Shown here: piece after piece, positions 1 to 11,510 of the stretch
How positions within the stretch are numbered: position 1 is the first letter of the stretch
Layout of the letters: every line of letters begins with the position of its first letter
DNA from: Ecdyonurus torrentis
Taxonomy: Eukaryota; Arthropoda; Insecta; Ephemeroptera; Heptageniidae
DNA length: 64,000 nucleotides
NCBI GenBank assembly: GCA_949318235.1
Contig: OX439137.1
Coordinates: 26,429,553 to 26,493,552 of the forward strand
Direction of reading: 5' to 3'
Position numbers and translations under genes: made by a program
The notes under the pieces: generated by a model
Seen by the model: the letters and a program-made list of their open reading frames with translations, nothing else
Told to the model about the DNA's origin: nothing
The model's database searches: none

Positions 1-2513
1 TACGATTTGCAAAAAATTAAAATAATAACAATTTATTGTAAATATTTGACATAAGACCAACGCTATAGTTGTAACACAATGTTACTATGAACTGCCTGGG
101 TCAATAAAGAAATGTTATCCTACATTCTTATAATTTTGATTAAAATCGAGCAATGGTTTCAAAACGGAAAAAAAAATATTAATAAAATAATATTAAAAAA
201 TAATAATAATAAAAAAAAATTCAAAAATAGCAAACATATTGTATGTTTTGCAACTATGAATTATTAACCAAAAAAATAGAATGTAAAGAGCAAATTTTAG
301 GCCTCACAAATTAAATGTCTGGCCCAATCTTACACCTAAACTCAATGAATCAAGTTGAGAAGATTTGTTATTTCTCAATTAATTTGCTACGCTGCGCTCC
401 AGATTGTATCACATTATGAACATATAAGAAGATAAGATGCTTCCAGTTCTCACGATCAAAATTAGTTGATGATATTTACTTTAAGATTGATGTTACTTAA
501 TCATGACCAATTCACAGTATGCGAACTCCATAATATGTAATAATCAAATGATAAGCTTTAATGCGTTTGTCTTGTTATAGAATAATTTTTACTTAAACAT
601 AACAACTTTACCTAATTTTTTAATAAGATAGCCTACATTTTATTGTTATTAAGTGTTTTTTTGAGTATAGATTAAATATTTTGATAAAAAAAAAAATTTT
701 GAAGTGAGAAAAAAAAACGCGATGATCAGCTTAATTTGTAGAGTAGTTTAATGAGTTTGCATAAATTAATGTATATTTTTTTATTGCCTCTATAATTTTA
801 AAAGTACCAAAAAGTATATAATATTCTAAAATCATCTTTGAGAGTTTTTATATTTTTGTTGGTAATTATAAGCTTATATTATGTAGTGATAATTCATTAA
901 AATTGTCAATTTGCCTTTAAAAAAATATTTGATGTATTTTTTAACTATACATATTATCAACGATATGTACTGCAATATGTATTTTTCCATTGTTGCAATA
1001 CTTTTTACTTTAAATTATTTATTTATTTTTATTAATTTAAATGAAAAGCATAACTTAATCACCAAAATTAAAATAATGACAAATTGACAAATGCAAGCCG
1101 GTAATATTTTTTTGCTAACAGTTAACTTACAAGGCAAAACTTGCATCAAATTGTCAACAATAGTTTTTTTTTTTTTTTTTTTTTTTTAGTTTTAATTGCA
1201 AACAAGCAAAAAGAAAAAATATATACTGTATAAGACAAAAATAATGATGTTGAATAATCATGAAATAGAGCAAATAGATACTTAAATAACATCAAACAAT
1301 TTTTACAAAGAACATGAAAAGAAAATGTTTGTATTTCAAGAAAAATGGGTCAAAACACAAAATGTCCTATTAAAAAAGAAAAAGAAAAAAAAAATCATGT
1401 AGAAAAAAAAATATATATCCATGTTAAGATGAAGTTGATTTAGTTGATGTATTTCGTTGCATCAAATAGAGAGGGACAGTTATATTGCACAAATTTAATT
1501 TTTAATAAATAACATAGTTTTATAAATAAATACCATGCATATTTATTTATTTATTTTAAATTTAATTAATTAAAATTTAAATTTAATATGTTTATAATAC
1601 TTTTTATTTTTATTTAAATTAGTTATAATTATTATTATAAATAATTTAATTGTACTTATCATCTTATCATTGAGATGAAAGTATACTAATACTAATATGT
1701 CTGAATCGTTTGAACTAATGGGAGACTTATTATGTAGTATTTGAGAGTCGAGCGTTGGTGTTAAATAAGTACTTAATTTGGTTAACGATATATCACTATT
1801 GAAATTACTATACTTACAAATGATATTAGAAAAGTACGTTGAGCTGGAGCATTTCTTCGTAGATAAATAAGAAGCATCAGATTATGATTGAATTGTGATT
1901 TAATATTAATGAGTTTTGGTCAACTATATACGTAGAAGAGATTCAGTTCATGCAATAAAATCAGTTCCAATCGTATCTGTATTTCCAGTAATTTTTACTG
2001 TTTACTTTTCCGATACCTCAAAACACTCTGAAAAAAAAATCAGCTTCCATGCAGAAGTTTTTTACATAAAAAAAAAAAAATAATTTGCAATATTAAAAGT
2101 TTCCACAGAAAATATGCTCTAGAAAAATATGCATAGAACTCTATGCTCTATGCAAAGAATTAAAAAAACGTGAATTTTTCATACTACTTATTACAACTAC
2201 TTGCTAGTGCTTTTTTAAACAATAATAACGTGAAGAAAAAAAAAAAAAGTATAGAAGCTCATGTTTCATAAAGTAAACGAGTTATAATTCGACACTGCCA
2301 GTTTTTGCATAATGATAAAATGTGCGACGTATACAAGTGGCTCACAGTTTACTTTATCACATTGTTACACACACAAGAAAATGTAAATATTATCATTACA
2401 GTCTCACTACGTACTGTACCATGTACGAACGATAAAGTTGCCCTTATTTATAAAGCATGTAATGAAAGAAACTTTTGTTACATTTGTTTAATTTATAACG
2501 TTTTTTATCTAAC

Positions 2514-2563
<50 letters not shown>

Positions 2564-3761
2564 GAACCCTTACTACGAGTATACATATAAATTTTTTTTC
2601 TCTTCAGAAGCAATATGGAAGAGCAAGATTTTTTTAAATTAAATATTCTGAAGTTATGCTCTAAATTGATTGATTTTCAATTTTTTTAATTTTTGAGTTA
2701 AAGTATATATTTATAATTTAACTTGTTTTAAGCCACTTCATATACATTTTTTAAATTTTCATCGCCGGTAATAAGAAATGGATGAGACCTTAATCAGGCT
2801 CACTCTAAGTTTCTACATAATTTCGACCTGATTTTATAATTGCGACCCATGACAAAGTGCTATGTATACACGAAAAAAAAAATACTTAAGGTAGGTATTT
2901 AAATCCTGTAAATGCAATAGGTAGACATATAACCTAGAACGTAGGTATTATTATACTACAATAATACCTAATGCAAGTGCAATATGCTACAATAAAGTTG
3001 TGACTCACTTATATATTAATAAGTGGTATTGCAGTTTATAACTACCTTTTCTAAATTAAAGTGAAACTATAGCAAAATAAAATATTCATGTTACCTGCTA
3101 TAGGTAGTCAGTGGTCTCGGATACATTTAACAGGAGAATTTGATTTTTCTTTTCTGCTTCAAATTTTCCCATTTCCCAAATTTCCTAACTTTCTTGCACG
3201 TTCATACATCTTGTGTGAAAACATAATTGACATTTAGACAATTTATAATGTTATGAAATTAGTGTAATATATAAAAATTAATACAATATATTATTTTAAT
3301 AATTTTTATTATATTAACCACTTTAATTTTCAAAATATTTTACTAAAAAATTTGCAGTTATTATTAAAATAATAATAACATAATTTTAATGCAAAATATA
3401 TTCGAAAATAATAATCACATAATATATTTTATGATTTTTTTTTCTTTCTTTCTTAACTCCACGTATCAACTTCTTCGCACACGATCTATAAATCAAGGTT
3501 TGAGTTTTGTTGTGATGTTCCGGTTGAAATTTACAATTACTACGTGCATGAGATGTAGTACTCCACATTTGATGTGCTTTCAAATATATCATGTCATGAG
3601 CAATTTAAAGTCAATTTTACTATAACATTGTATAGAAACATCTTTACAGGAAATCATTTTAGTGGCATTGTAAATTTGCAAGTTCAATCATCCAAATCAA
3701 ATACTATCTTCGATTTCTTCATATAAATCACAGAATAAGTTCATATTACAGTACATAATGT
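1..3761. other. AT-rich intergenic DNA, no gene recognised
   Basis: This stretch is very AT-rich with many short A and T runs, including T24 at 1164-1187. ORFs are short and low-complexity. The longest, near 2305-2637, owes most of its length to a T43 run. No splice-bounded exon, tRNA or transposon ends could be supported. The words GTAGGTATT and AATACCTA recur around 2885-2975 without forming a clear repeat unit. Confidence 0.6.
2519..2561. repeat. poly-T tract (T43)
   Basis: This is a pure run of 43 T. It is one of several long homopolymers in the left part of the window; others are T29 at 7701-7729 and A37 at 9286-9322. It creates a spurious polyphenylalanine segment in the overlapping forward ORF. 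It could be the tail of an old retroposed copy on the minus strand, but I see no target duplication to support that. Confidence 0.9.
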
Positions 3762-4112
3762 TTAAGGGAGTAAGGTACCGACCTTATATCTAAAAAAACT
3801 AGAAGTGTTTTGGGTCTAAATTTTGTGTCATTATGTAGCTAAGGGTCACACCTAACCATGGTAAAAATTTCATGATGTTTGAACGTCTCGAAAAAAATGA
3901 AAAAAAAAAAAAAAAAATTGAAATTAACATTGAGCCTTATGGGCTTAAAATTTCAAAAAATCATATAAAATTAATTTGCACGGTGACCCACCAAAATTTT
4001 TATATATTTGAAATTGTCTCAAGCTGAAGTATCATTTTGCAAATTTTCAGATTTTTTTTTTGACGAGAAAAGTTTGAGTCTAATGGCCGACGTCGGTACC
4101 CTACTCCCTTAA
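3762..4112. mobile_element. Non-autonomous TTAA-flanked TIR element (piggyBac-type MITE candidate)
   Basis: A 343-bp body (3766-4108) is bounded by TTAA at 3762-3765 and TTAA at 4109-4112. The ends are inverted repeats: GGGAGTAAGGTACCGAC on the left and, read inward from the right, GGGAGTAGGGTACCGAC, which is one mismatch in 17. The body has no ORF, so it is a miniature element depending on a transposase encoded elsewhere. TTAA target choice is typical of piggyBac-like transposons, but piggyBac ends usually begin with CC, so the superfamily is inferred. The TIR and target evidence are direct. Confidence 0.75.
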
Positions 4113-6000
4113 TTTGAAATGATTACACAATGGAAAGGTTGTAAAGCGCTCATATATATTTACTTTAAGCAAAAAATGTGAATAATTTTTAAAGTAGAAA
4201 TATATATTATATAATTTATATAGATTTATTTGTTTATTACTTTGAATATTTATAAGTATAACAATAATAAATATTATTATTATTCTTAAATAATTATGAA
4301 AGTAAGTTTTTAATAATCAACATTTTTTCCTGCTAAAAAACAACAACAAGAACTTACTACAAATCATTAACAGTACATTTTTCAAAATAAAACTACAATG
4401 AAGTTTAAAATTCGTGAGAAAAAAAAAAAGTACGAAGGCATAAAATTTGCAATAGATCATTTAATTCTAAATTTTAAAATTATCTTCTAACAAGGCTCAT
4501 GCGTTCACAAGTGTATCTAATTTCATTTTGGTCCAGCATGTTACGTGAGATATTCTTGTGAGGTTCGTGGTGTGCGGGTAACACCTGTCTGCTGTTCACA
4601 TGTTTCATGTATAGGGGTACATAATAAACACGAGATAAATAACAATCAATTTATTTTTAATCATTATTCTTATAATATTTAATCAAACGTGTGCATATTG
4701 TACTGATTATTATTATTTTATTTTGTTATTCTTATTATGTTTTTTAAATTAAGCATTAAGCAGTGTTATATGAATTGGATGCCAAAAAGTTGTGCTAACT
4801 TTCAGATCAGTGTTCTGAAAAAACACAGTGATAGTGTTGTAAACGAAATTAGCTTTTTTTTTTTTTATTATTTTTTTTTTTAATTTACTTAATTCAATCG
4901 ATTCAAATTGAATCGTTTTAAGGTTTATTATATTAATACTTTTTTTTTTCTTTAACCTTTTCATTTTTAAATATTGCTGGAAATTTATAAATAAATTACT
5001 TAAGAGTAAGAAAACGCGTCTAAAATGAGGATATAAAATGACGTGGTTAAAAAAAAAAAAAAAAAAACATGAGAAAATGTTGATTATTATTACAAAAATT
5101 ATTTTATTTTATTTGACCTCTAAAACGTAGTGTTCACTGGGTAATTTTCTTTTAATACATTTGTGCACATTTGTATAGAGAACACGGAAGAAAAAAAAAT
5201 CTGGCTCACTAAATACTTAACACTTATCAAATATTAAATTGTTAAATTCATGTGTATTATATTTACACGAGGAACTGTGGAAGTAAATAAAAAATTTATT
5301 GAACATAATTTTCATTATTATTATTATTTCTTTCTGCATGCCAAAAACTTTAAAACCACTTCAAAATTAGAGAATCAAATTTATTGCTTCGTTATAAATA
5401 AAATCAATATTTTTAAATTCTTATTCTTAATTTTGTCAAATATTTCTTATAAAATACACGAAACCTTGGGTATTGAATAGCAATAATAAATATATTATAT
5501 ATTGTTAAATTATTTTTATTCTATTTTCTAACGCCAGTATCCGTTTTATCCAAAATTCATAAAAACGGAAAATTTAAAGATAGTTTAGGCTCTACAGTAA
5601 ATAATAACTACAGCAGACAGTAGCTTTATATACAGGAATTGCATAAATATTAAAAACTTGCCCTGTAAAATAAAACTTTTGTGTCATGCAAAATCATCGC
5701 TATAAAATTAATAATATAGAAAAACAAAATTTCAAGAGAAAAATAGTCAAATACTACGTTTTCTCTATGCTGTGCAATATTATTCAATGCTCCAGAATGA
5801 CGTCGAAGCGCATTCAATTTGGTATTATGTGAAATCACTCATCAAAACAAGGTCAGAGATTTTTACAGCCAGATGCAGCCCTTTTTCTCAAATAATTGTC
5901 CCCAGATAAACACCAAAATTTTACAGGTGGTCAATTTAATATTGAAGCTATTACGTGATAGTGATAAATTTAATTCCTATTACTTGATTAGAATTAGAGA
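4113..6000. other. AT-rich intergenic DNA, no gene recognised
   Basis: No gene, RNA or mobile element could be supported. The stretch contains short homopolymers (a run of A at about 5049-5067). Short ORFs around 4749-4964, 5250-5480 and 5650-5838 are low-complexity lysine, asparagine and tyrosine-rich translations with no family resemblance. Confidence 0.5.
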
Positions 6001-6035
6001 AAGAGAGAAAAAAAAAAGAAAAAGAAAAGAAAAAG

Positions 6036-6100
<65 letters not shown>
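6001..6100. repeat. Purine-only (A/G) low-complexity tract
   Basis: This is about 100 bases of almost pure A and G, built from GAAAA and GGAAA-like words after a short AGAGAGAG start. It is a long polypurine:polypyrimidine tract. It generates lysine/arginine/glutamate-rich and phenylalanine-rich shadow ORFs on the two strands, neither of which should be called a gene. Confidence 0.85.
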
Positions 6101-6639
6101 GTGAAAAAGTTGATTTGAAAAAATTCCCACATTTTTTATTAATTTTTTTTTTAATTTATAATTTACGACTTTTGACTTTAATAACAATCATTATTTTTGT
6201 ATACAATAAAAAGCGGGCTTTTTTTGCTATAGGTTCGAGAGCTCATTTTTGAATATCTGCTCAAGCATCAAGTTTTAAAAAGTAGTAGCTCATTTTTCGG
6301 ATTAAAGATTTCAAGCATAACTCGGGCTTAAAGTCAACCGTTCTAAAAAAATCAGACTTTTCATAGCTCTAATTATAAACTTACATATTATACGTTCTTG
6401 CTGTTTTTTTTTTTTTTGTTTTTTTTTTGTTTTTTTTTTTTTTAATTTTTTTTTGCATATTTTTATCTTAATAATTTCTAACATAAACACATAAAAGTAT
6501 TTCTTTAATGAAGAAGTATCTTTTTCTTCTATTATTTATCCATTTTTGTTCTCTAAATTTTTAAAGCTTGCTAAGGAATAATTTTTAATTTCTCGGGAAG
6601 AGTGAAAAAATAAAAATTTAGTTCAGAACTAGCCAAAAA

Positions 6640-6779
6640 TCCACGTGCCACGCCCCCTTTTAAAAAAATTTTCTCCTGCGGCGCAAACTGGGGGGCTGTC
6701 GCCCCCCAGACCCCCCGTTGGGATGCGGGCCTTTTCTTTTTTCTCCCGGACCGGGCTTTTAGCTCCCAAGCCGGCCCTG
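6640..6779. mobile_element. hAT-like element, one terminus only
   Basis: A sharply GC-richer 140-bp segment ends in CCAAGCCGGCCCTG. Read from the outside this is CAGGGCCGGCTTGG, of the same form as the CAGGGGCGGCT ends of the complete hAT element at 11519-13482. Both carry a similar module about 100-120 bp inside the end: TAAAAAAAT, then CCTGCGGCG, then CTGT and a C-rich run followed by AGA. A nine-pair hairpin with arms CTGGGGGGC and GCCCCCCAG lies at 6688-6709. I could not find the opposite end or an 8-bp target duplication, so the element may be truncated or its other end degraded. Confidence 0.5.
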
Positions 6780-7700
6780 GCTACATATAACTATATGCAA
6801 TAATCATATAGCTGTTACTATGATACTGTATTTGCATTCTTTTCAAAATATGATGCAAAATTATTTTACAGCAACAATGTGCAGCATTGATTGAGTATAA
6901 AAGTGTTGTTTGTACCCTGTTTTATTGCACCAAAAAAATGCGCATTACATTTGAATAACCATAGTTGATCTTCATTTTATGAGCACAAAACAGGGTTTAC
7001 GAACAGCATATTATTGAGTTTTAAACTTTAATTGAAATATCCTCAATAAGTTACTCGTGTGTTAACACATATTTTTTTAGTTCATTACGTCCACAAAACA
7101 AATAAATTTAATATAAATTTTCGGATTAATATTAGTTTTTGGTAATATTAATTTGATTTAAAAAAAATGCCATAAACTGCTATAATAGTTCTTGTAAAAA
7201 TTAAGAAAATTAATCGCATGTCGGGGTTTACGTAAACATTTTTAAAACTCGCGTCTATAAGTTTTTTAGCACTCTCTCTATATATATTTTTTTAAAGAAA
7301 CCTTAACACATAACTTGCACAAATTATGAATGGAAAACCCATGTTAGTTTTTTTATTGATGTAATTATACTAATATTGATTCATTCCACAACAATATAAG
7401 ATGAATGAAGTTTCTTAAAATATAATTTCTCCAATATAAGTATAGTAAATTTGGGCCATAGTAGTTCTTCATTACTTTGGATTGCTTTTCTCACCTGTGT
7501 TAACAAAGGATTTATTGACTTTGTTAGCGGGAAGTTTTCTTATGTTTTTTAGTTGCCGCGCCAGGAAATATTATTGTGTACTTTTAAGGAGGGTTATTAG
7601 TTTCAAATGCTAATCACCTAAAATAACAGAAAAAAAATATGTCAGCGTAAAAAAATGTCATTCAGAAAAATATGAAAGTTATATTTTAAACTGCATGATG

Positions 7701-7731
<31 letters not shown>

Positions 7732-8714
7732 CCTTTGGTGACGTTTGTGAGGCCAATCAGAAGCGAGAGGGAAAATAGCAAGCGGACCTCTAATTTCTTA
7801 TCCATTAGAAATACATACGGGACCATGGCTCATTCTGCGATTTTGTTTAGAAATCGACTATATTTTTTACGAAAAAATATAAGTGACGTATACTATAAAT
7901 GCATTTTTGCATTATATAATATTTATAAAACTATTTTTTTTTAACAATTGTTAAAAAAAATTATAATAGATTTTAAGTTTTTGTTTGTTTTTTTTCAACT
8001 GTATACGAAACACAAATATTGATTTTATAAACATGAAATAATATAATAATTAAACAAATCGACTGCAATGCTCATGTTATGCTCATTATCGTGATTAGCT
8101 AAAAAAAAAAAAAAAAAGTCTTGCACTGATGAGTTTTTATTTTATATACTATAATTTTAAAATAATACAAATTTTCATTTATTTACGTAGTTTATTAAAT
8201 TAACCCCAAATTCTTTATAATTTTTAATTGAAATTTTTGAAAGTGTTGTTTGTTTTAAATACGTATAAGCTAAACTTATAATATACAGAATAAACATAAT
8301 ATTATAGGCAAATAATATCGCGTGAGCGCAGAATAATTTCTCTTTATATATTATAAAATAAATAAATAATTTTTCGTTATTGATATCTTTTTTTTTTTTT
8401 TTTTTTATGAACATTTTTAATGTGTGTTTTACATTTTTTTTTCCCGTCAAAAATTCACCATATTGTTTAATTGTATTTTAGTAAAATAATAATTAATATG
8501 AACTTAAGATCTTAAAAATAATTATTATAGAAACATATTCATGTTTTCATATAGGGAAAAAAAAATCTGAGGACACAGCTCTTTTAGAATTGATTGAAGT
8601 ATTGCTACTGAGCCTGAGACGCGGACCCCAAACAATTGTTTTATTTATTATTTTTTTTTTATTCAGTAATAAATCATTACGTAAAATGATGTTAAAAAAA
8701 AGTCTTCTGATATT
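6780..8714. other. AT-rich intergenic DNA with homopolymers, no gene recognised
   Basis: It includes T29 at 7701-7729, followed by a slightly GC-richer patch at 7731-7850 with a CCAATCAG word and a 69-codon forward ORF that resembles nothing I know. No paired splice sites or TIRs were found. A weak inverted pair (ACCCTGTTTT near 6918 and AAAACAGGGT near 6988) is too short to call an element. Confidence 0.45.
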
Positions 8715-8751
8715 ATATCGTTGAAACGATATTTACGCTTAATGCGTAAAT
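8715..8751. other. Two adjacent short perfect hairpins
   Basis: ATATCGTT-GA-AACGATAT (8715-8732) is followed, sharing two bases, by ATTTACGC-TTAAT-GCGTAAAT (8731-8751). Each arm is eight bases with no mismatch. The function is unknown. They could be a dyad binding site or remnants of TIR ends. Confidence 0.6.
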
Positions 8752-9282
8752 ATAAATATACAAAATACATACTTGAAGAATAAAAAAGAAAAAAGGTTTG
8801 CGTATATTTATTTATTTTGAATTGCAATGTTTTGAAAAATGCAATAATATTTTACCTCACATAGTGTGGGAAAAGTTAAAGAAATGCACAATAATATCTT
8901 ATATAGAAGAGGGTGGGAGACAGTCACGTGATGTAAACAAAGTTGTATACCCCGCGAGTCTAAACAAATGGCAGACAGGCTGGTTACACATTGGAGTACG
9001 CGTGCCGAGTGTAGACAGATTTAAATATAAACAAAAGAATACGTTTTTCCCACCATGCTGTGCTGCGCTGCTCTATAGCCTGCCTCAACAATATAATTTA
9101 TAATAATATATTTGTTTATAAAAAAAAAAAAATAAAAAAGCAGTTTGATTATCGTATGTGGTATACAGTTTAATAATTCGATAATTAATTTGTACGTGAA
9201 AATTTTGAAATATTTAAAAGATTGCTATATACGTAAAGAGGGGAGAGGGATGCTAATTCAACTTTGTTAACAGCATCAATTC

Positions 9283-9325
<43 letters not shown>

Positions 9326-9900
9326 CCAAGTATTTTTAAACTGGCAAAATGTGCAATTTTCCATACCGGCCCATGTTATTTAGTATACTCATAGTGGTCA
9401 TAGTTCACAGTACTGTCAGTACTCAATGCAACCAACCCTTTAGCGCGCTAGAGCGCGCCTCTGCTTGGGTGATACTTCACCGCCGGTATAAAGGCATTAG
9501 CAATACAGAATGCATGATATCTACTTTTTAATAAAACGATTTATTAGTTTTTAATTTTTATAATTTTTTTTTACACTGTTTAAAAAATTAAAAATTTAAT
9601 TTAGGCTCACAGCGCAATACAACTAAAAATGATACAGAATTTAATTTTAAAATTATGAACAGAGAGATCCATAGCGGGTAGGGAAAAAAACTTAATGCGG
9701 TGTGTAAGCTGAATTGGCTACAGTATACAGTATTATATTTTGTTATTGCCATCTTAATTAATTGGAAATTTGTTAAATTTGTCATTTTACATTGAATTAA
9801 ATTTATGAGGAAATATAATAAGGAAATTTGCGTGTACCCCTCACACGTGCATAGTTTGAAGTATAAAAAAATGTTATACTTCATCATTGAAAATAAAATA
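8752..9900. other. Intergenic DNA with two slightly GC-richer patches
   Basis: The patches at about 8910-9085 and 9415-9500 are richer in G+C than their surroundings. The first contains CACGTG at 8926 and sits in a 101-codon forward ORF. The second contains the GC-rich near-palindrome GCGCGCTAGAGCGCGC around 9441. Neither shows splice sites, a recognisable protein or a tRNA fold. They are separated by A37 (9286-9322). Confidence 0.4.
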
Positions 9901-10021
<121 letters not shown>

Positions 10022-10242
10022 CTAGAGAGAGAGAGAGAGAGAAATAAACAAACATAAACCACAATATGATAAAAGAAGAAAAAATCATCTTATTGATTTT
10101 AATATTCTAATTAATTGATTATAAATAAGGTAAAACTAAAGTTATCAGTTTTACCTTAATTATTTATAATTAATTAGAATATTAATATCAATAAGAGATG
10201 ATTTCTAATATGTGGTTTATGTTTGTTTATTTGTCTCTGTAT
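10022..10242. repeat. Long inverted repeat (fold-back element candidate)
   Basis: The left arm (about 10040-10137) and right arm (about 10147-10240) are complementary over nearly 100 bp with small indels, around a 9-nt loop at 10138-10146. Matching landmarks are AATAAACAAACATAAACCAC on the outside of the left arm, with its complement GTGGTTTATGTTTGTTTATT in the right arm, and AAGGTAAAACT against AGTTTTACCTT at the loop. The structure would form a long hairpin if transcribed. No clear target duplication was seen. Confidence 0.8.
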
Positions 10243-10520
10243 TCTGTATCTATAGGGATAGGGTGTGTGCGCATGACGTCATTCTGAATGCTTTTCGATG
10301 CTCTTCTTGAGCAATGAATATTGCTCAGCATAGGACAAACAGTTTTTGGCTATTTTCTTTGGAAAATTAGTAACTATTTTTTTGCTCATTATTATTTTCT
10401 CACATACTTGATATACTAATACTAATTCGAATCAACCTGTTTGCAGCATCATAATTTAATGCTCTCAAAAATATTGCAAAGTATTTTCGATAATAGACAC
10501 AGAGAGGACACTGCACACTG

Positions 10521-10545
10521 CAGAGAGAGAGAGAGAGAGAGAGAG
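10521..10545. repeat. (GA)n dinucleotide repeat
   Basis: A pure GA run of about 25 bp lies about 250 bp upstream of the secreted-protein exon. GA repeats near insect promoters can bind GAGA-type factors, so a promoter role is possible but not shown. Confidence 0.85.
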
Positions 10546-10592
10546 CAACAAAATATTGTGAAGCACCAGGGAGAGTCAAAATTGGTAGTGGG

Positions 10593-10695
10593 GGCCACTT
10601 CGAAGTGGCCAACATGAACGCTCCGTTCCGTCTCTGACCGTGCGCTGTTTGCACCGCTCCAACCCAACAAGCATCATTCAGTATATAACTAAACT
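10593..10695 (+). promoter_or_regulatory. Candidate core promoter of the secreted-protein gene
   Basis: This is a locally GC-richer stretch immediately upstream of the exon at 10794. It contains a perfect 18-bp palindrome GGCCACTTCGAAGTGGCC (10593-10610), an arthropod-type initiator TCAGT at 10678-10682 and a TATATAA word at 10683-10689. A start at the TCAGT would give a 5' leader of about 115 nt. The elements are visible, but their use as a promoter is inferred. Confidence 0.4.
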
Positions 10696-10793
10696 TCATA
10701 GAAGCAACAACGTATTGTTAACATGTTGGTGACGTTTTATTGTTATTATTAATTAACTGTGCTAAATATCATAAAGTATTCAATGATTTCTTT

Positions 10794-10940
10794 ATGAAAA
10801 CAATGAATAAAAAATTATTATTTGTTTGTTCAATTATCATTTTATTAGTGAATTGTTGTGTTTTGGCTGATAAAAATAATAATGAAGGAGAAGATAAAAA
10901 AAGTATTGAATATTTATGTACTCTACAATGTCCATTTCAG
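10794..10940 (+). CDS. First coding exon of a small secreted protein (partial gene)
   Basis: ATG at 10794 opens a 49-codon exon ending in CAG directly before GTGAGT at 10941, a strong 5' splice site. The encoded start MKTMNKKLLFVCSIIILLVN has a lysine-rich n-region and a long hydrophobic core. The likely signal peptidase site follows VLA (residues 23-25), leaving a mature start DKNNNEGEDKK that is acidic and hydrophilic. Two cysteines follow in the segment YLCTLQCPF. A second in-frame ATG (codon 4) could also be used. The intron begins in phase 0. Possible acceptors are TTTTATAG at 11160, giving a stop after four codons, or TTTTGCAG at 11126, giving about 19 more; I cannot choose between them. 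If the organism is an aphid, a salivary effector is a reasonable idea, but no family is recognised and no function is claimed. Confidence 0.6.
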
Positions 10941-11240
10941 GTGAGTTAATTATATTTAATTCATAATGTTATAATATAACTATATACATGTATATCCACT
11001 CCAGGAGTATAATATATATTATGTACTATGTACGTAATGCATTTGACTGATAGTTTTTATAGTCAAATAGGGCTATTGACCGCATCCAAGGAAAATATAT
11101 CGTTCTTCTTCGATGATGTTTTGCAGTTGAATCAATTTTATTTGTGTTTTTATTTTATAGGAAACTTTTTTTTAAGGATACGTTAATATCTAAAATATTA
11201 TAAATATTTGATAAACGTTTAATTGTCATATCGATGGAGC
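10941..11240 (+). other. Probable first intron of the secreted-protein gene
   Basis: It starts with GTGAGT at 10941. Two plausible 3' splice sites occur downstream, TTTTGCAG ending at 11126 and TTATTTTATAG ending at 11160. The next exon cannot be fixed from sequence alone, and the following 2.3 kb is occupied by a minisatellite and a transposon, so the remaining exons may be tiny, distant or lost. Confidence 0.3.
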
Positions 11241-11371
11241 TGCGGCCAAAGGGCGTATGCGCAATTGGCCAGTTTGCAGCAAAAGGCGTATGTGCGTTTG
11301 GCTAGTTTTCAGCAAAAGGCGTATGTGCATTTGGCCAGTTTGCAGCAGAGGGCGTATGTGCATTTTTCATA
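11241..11371. repeat. 33-bp minisatellite, four copies
   Basis: The word GGCGTATG starts at 11252, 11285, 11318 and 11351, an exact 33-bp spacing. The unit includes GGCCAGTTTGCAGCAAAAGG and diverges by a few bases per copy. It is much richer in G+C than its surroundings. Because 33 is a multiple of three, any frame through it gives an 11-residue repeat. All three forward frames are open across it. On the minus strand a 45-codon ORF (11363 down to 11226) encodes repeats of the form HIR-L/P-LLQTGQ. Coding status is unknown. Confidence 0.85.
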
Positions 11372-11510
11372 ATTTTACAGGAGAGACAAAAAACTGTTTA
11401 AAACATTAAAACAATAAGAAGAAGGAAATTAAATGTTTAAGTCAAGTTCATTTTTTGGCAATTAAAATGTTTATAATAAAGTATTTTATGTACTTTTAGT
11501 TTTAACTAAT

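Noticed and set aside
2305..2637. 110-codon forward ORF
   Set aside because: It spans a T43 run that gives polyphenylalanine, and the rest has no recognisable features.
5819..6187. Lysine-rich forward ORF and phenylalanine-rich reverse ORF
   Set aside because: Both are translations of the 6001-6100 purine tract.
8798..9103. 101-codon forward ORF over a GC-richer patch
   Set aside because: It starts at TTG in AT-rich DNA, has no splice sites at its edges and resembles no family. The composition change alone is not enough.
9436..9500. Possible tRNA or small RNA at the GC-rich near-palindrome
   Set aside because: No tRNA B-box (GGTTCGAAT-type) or cloverleaf could be drawn, and no Pol III terminator lies at a suitable distance.
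10400..10699. Two overlapping reverse ORFs opposite the candidate promoter
   Set aside because: They include the (GA)n translation (serine-leucine runs) and lie antisense to a region better explained as the upstream region of the 10794 exon.
10794..10940. Assignment of the secreted exon to the aphid bicycle effector family
   Set aside because: The signal peptide and splice structure would fit, but the C-Y-C motifs that define the family are not in this exon and no later exons can be identified.
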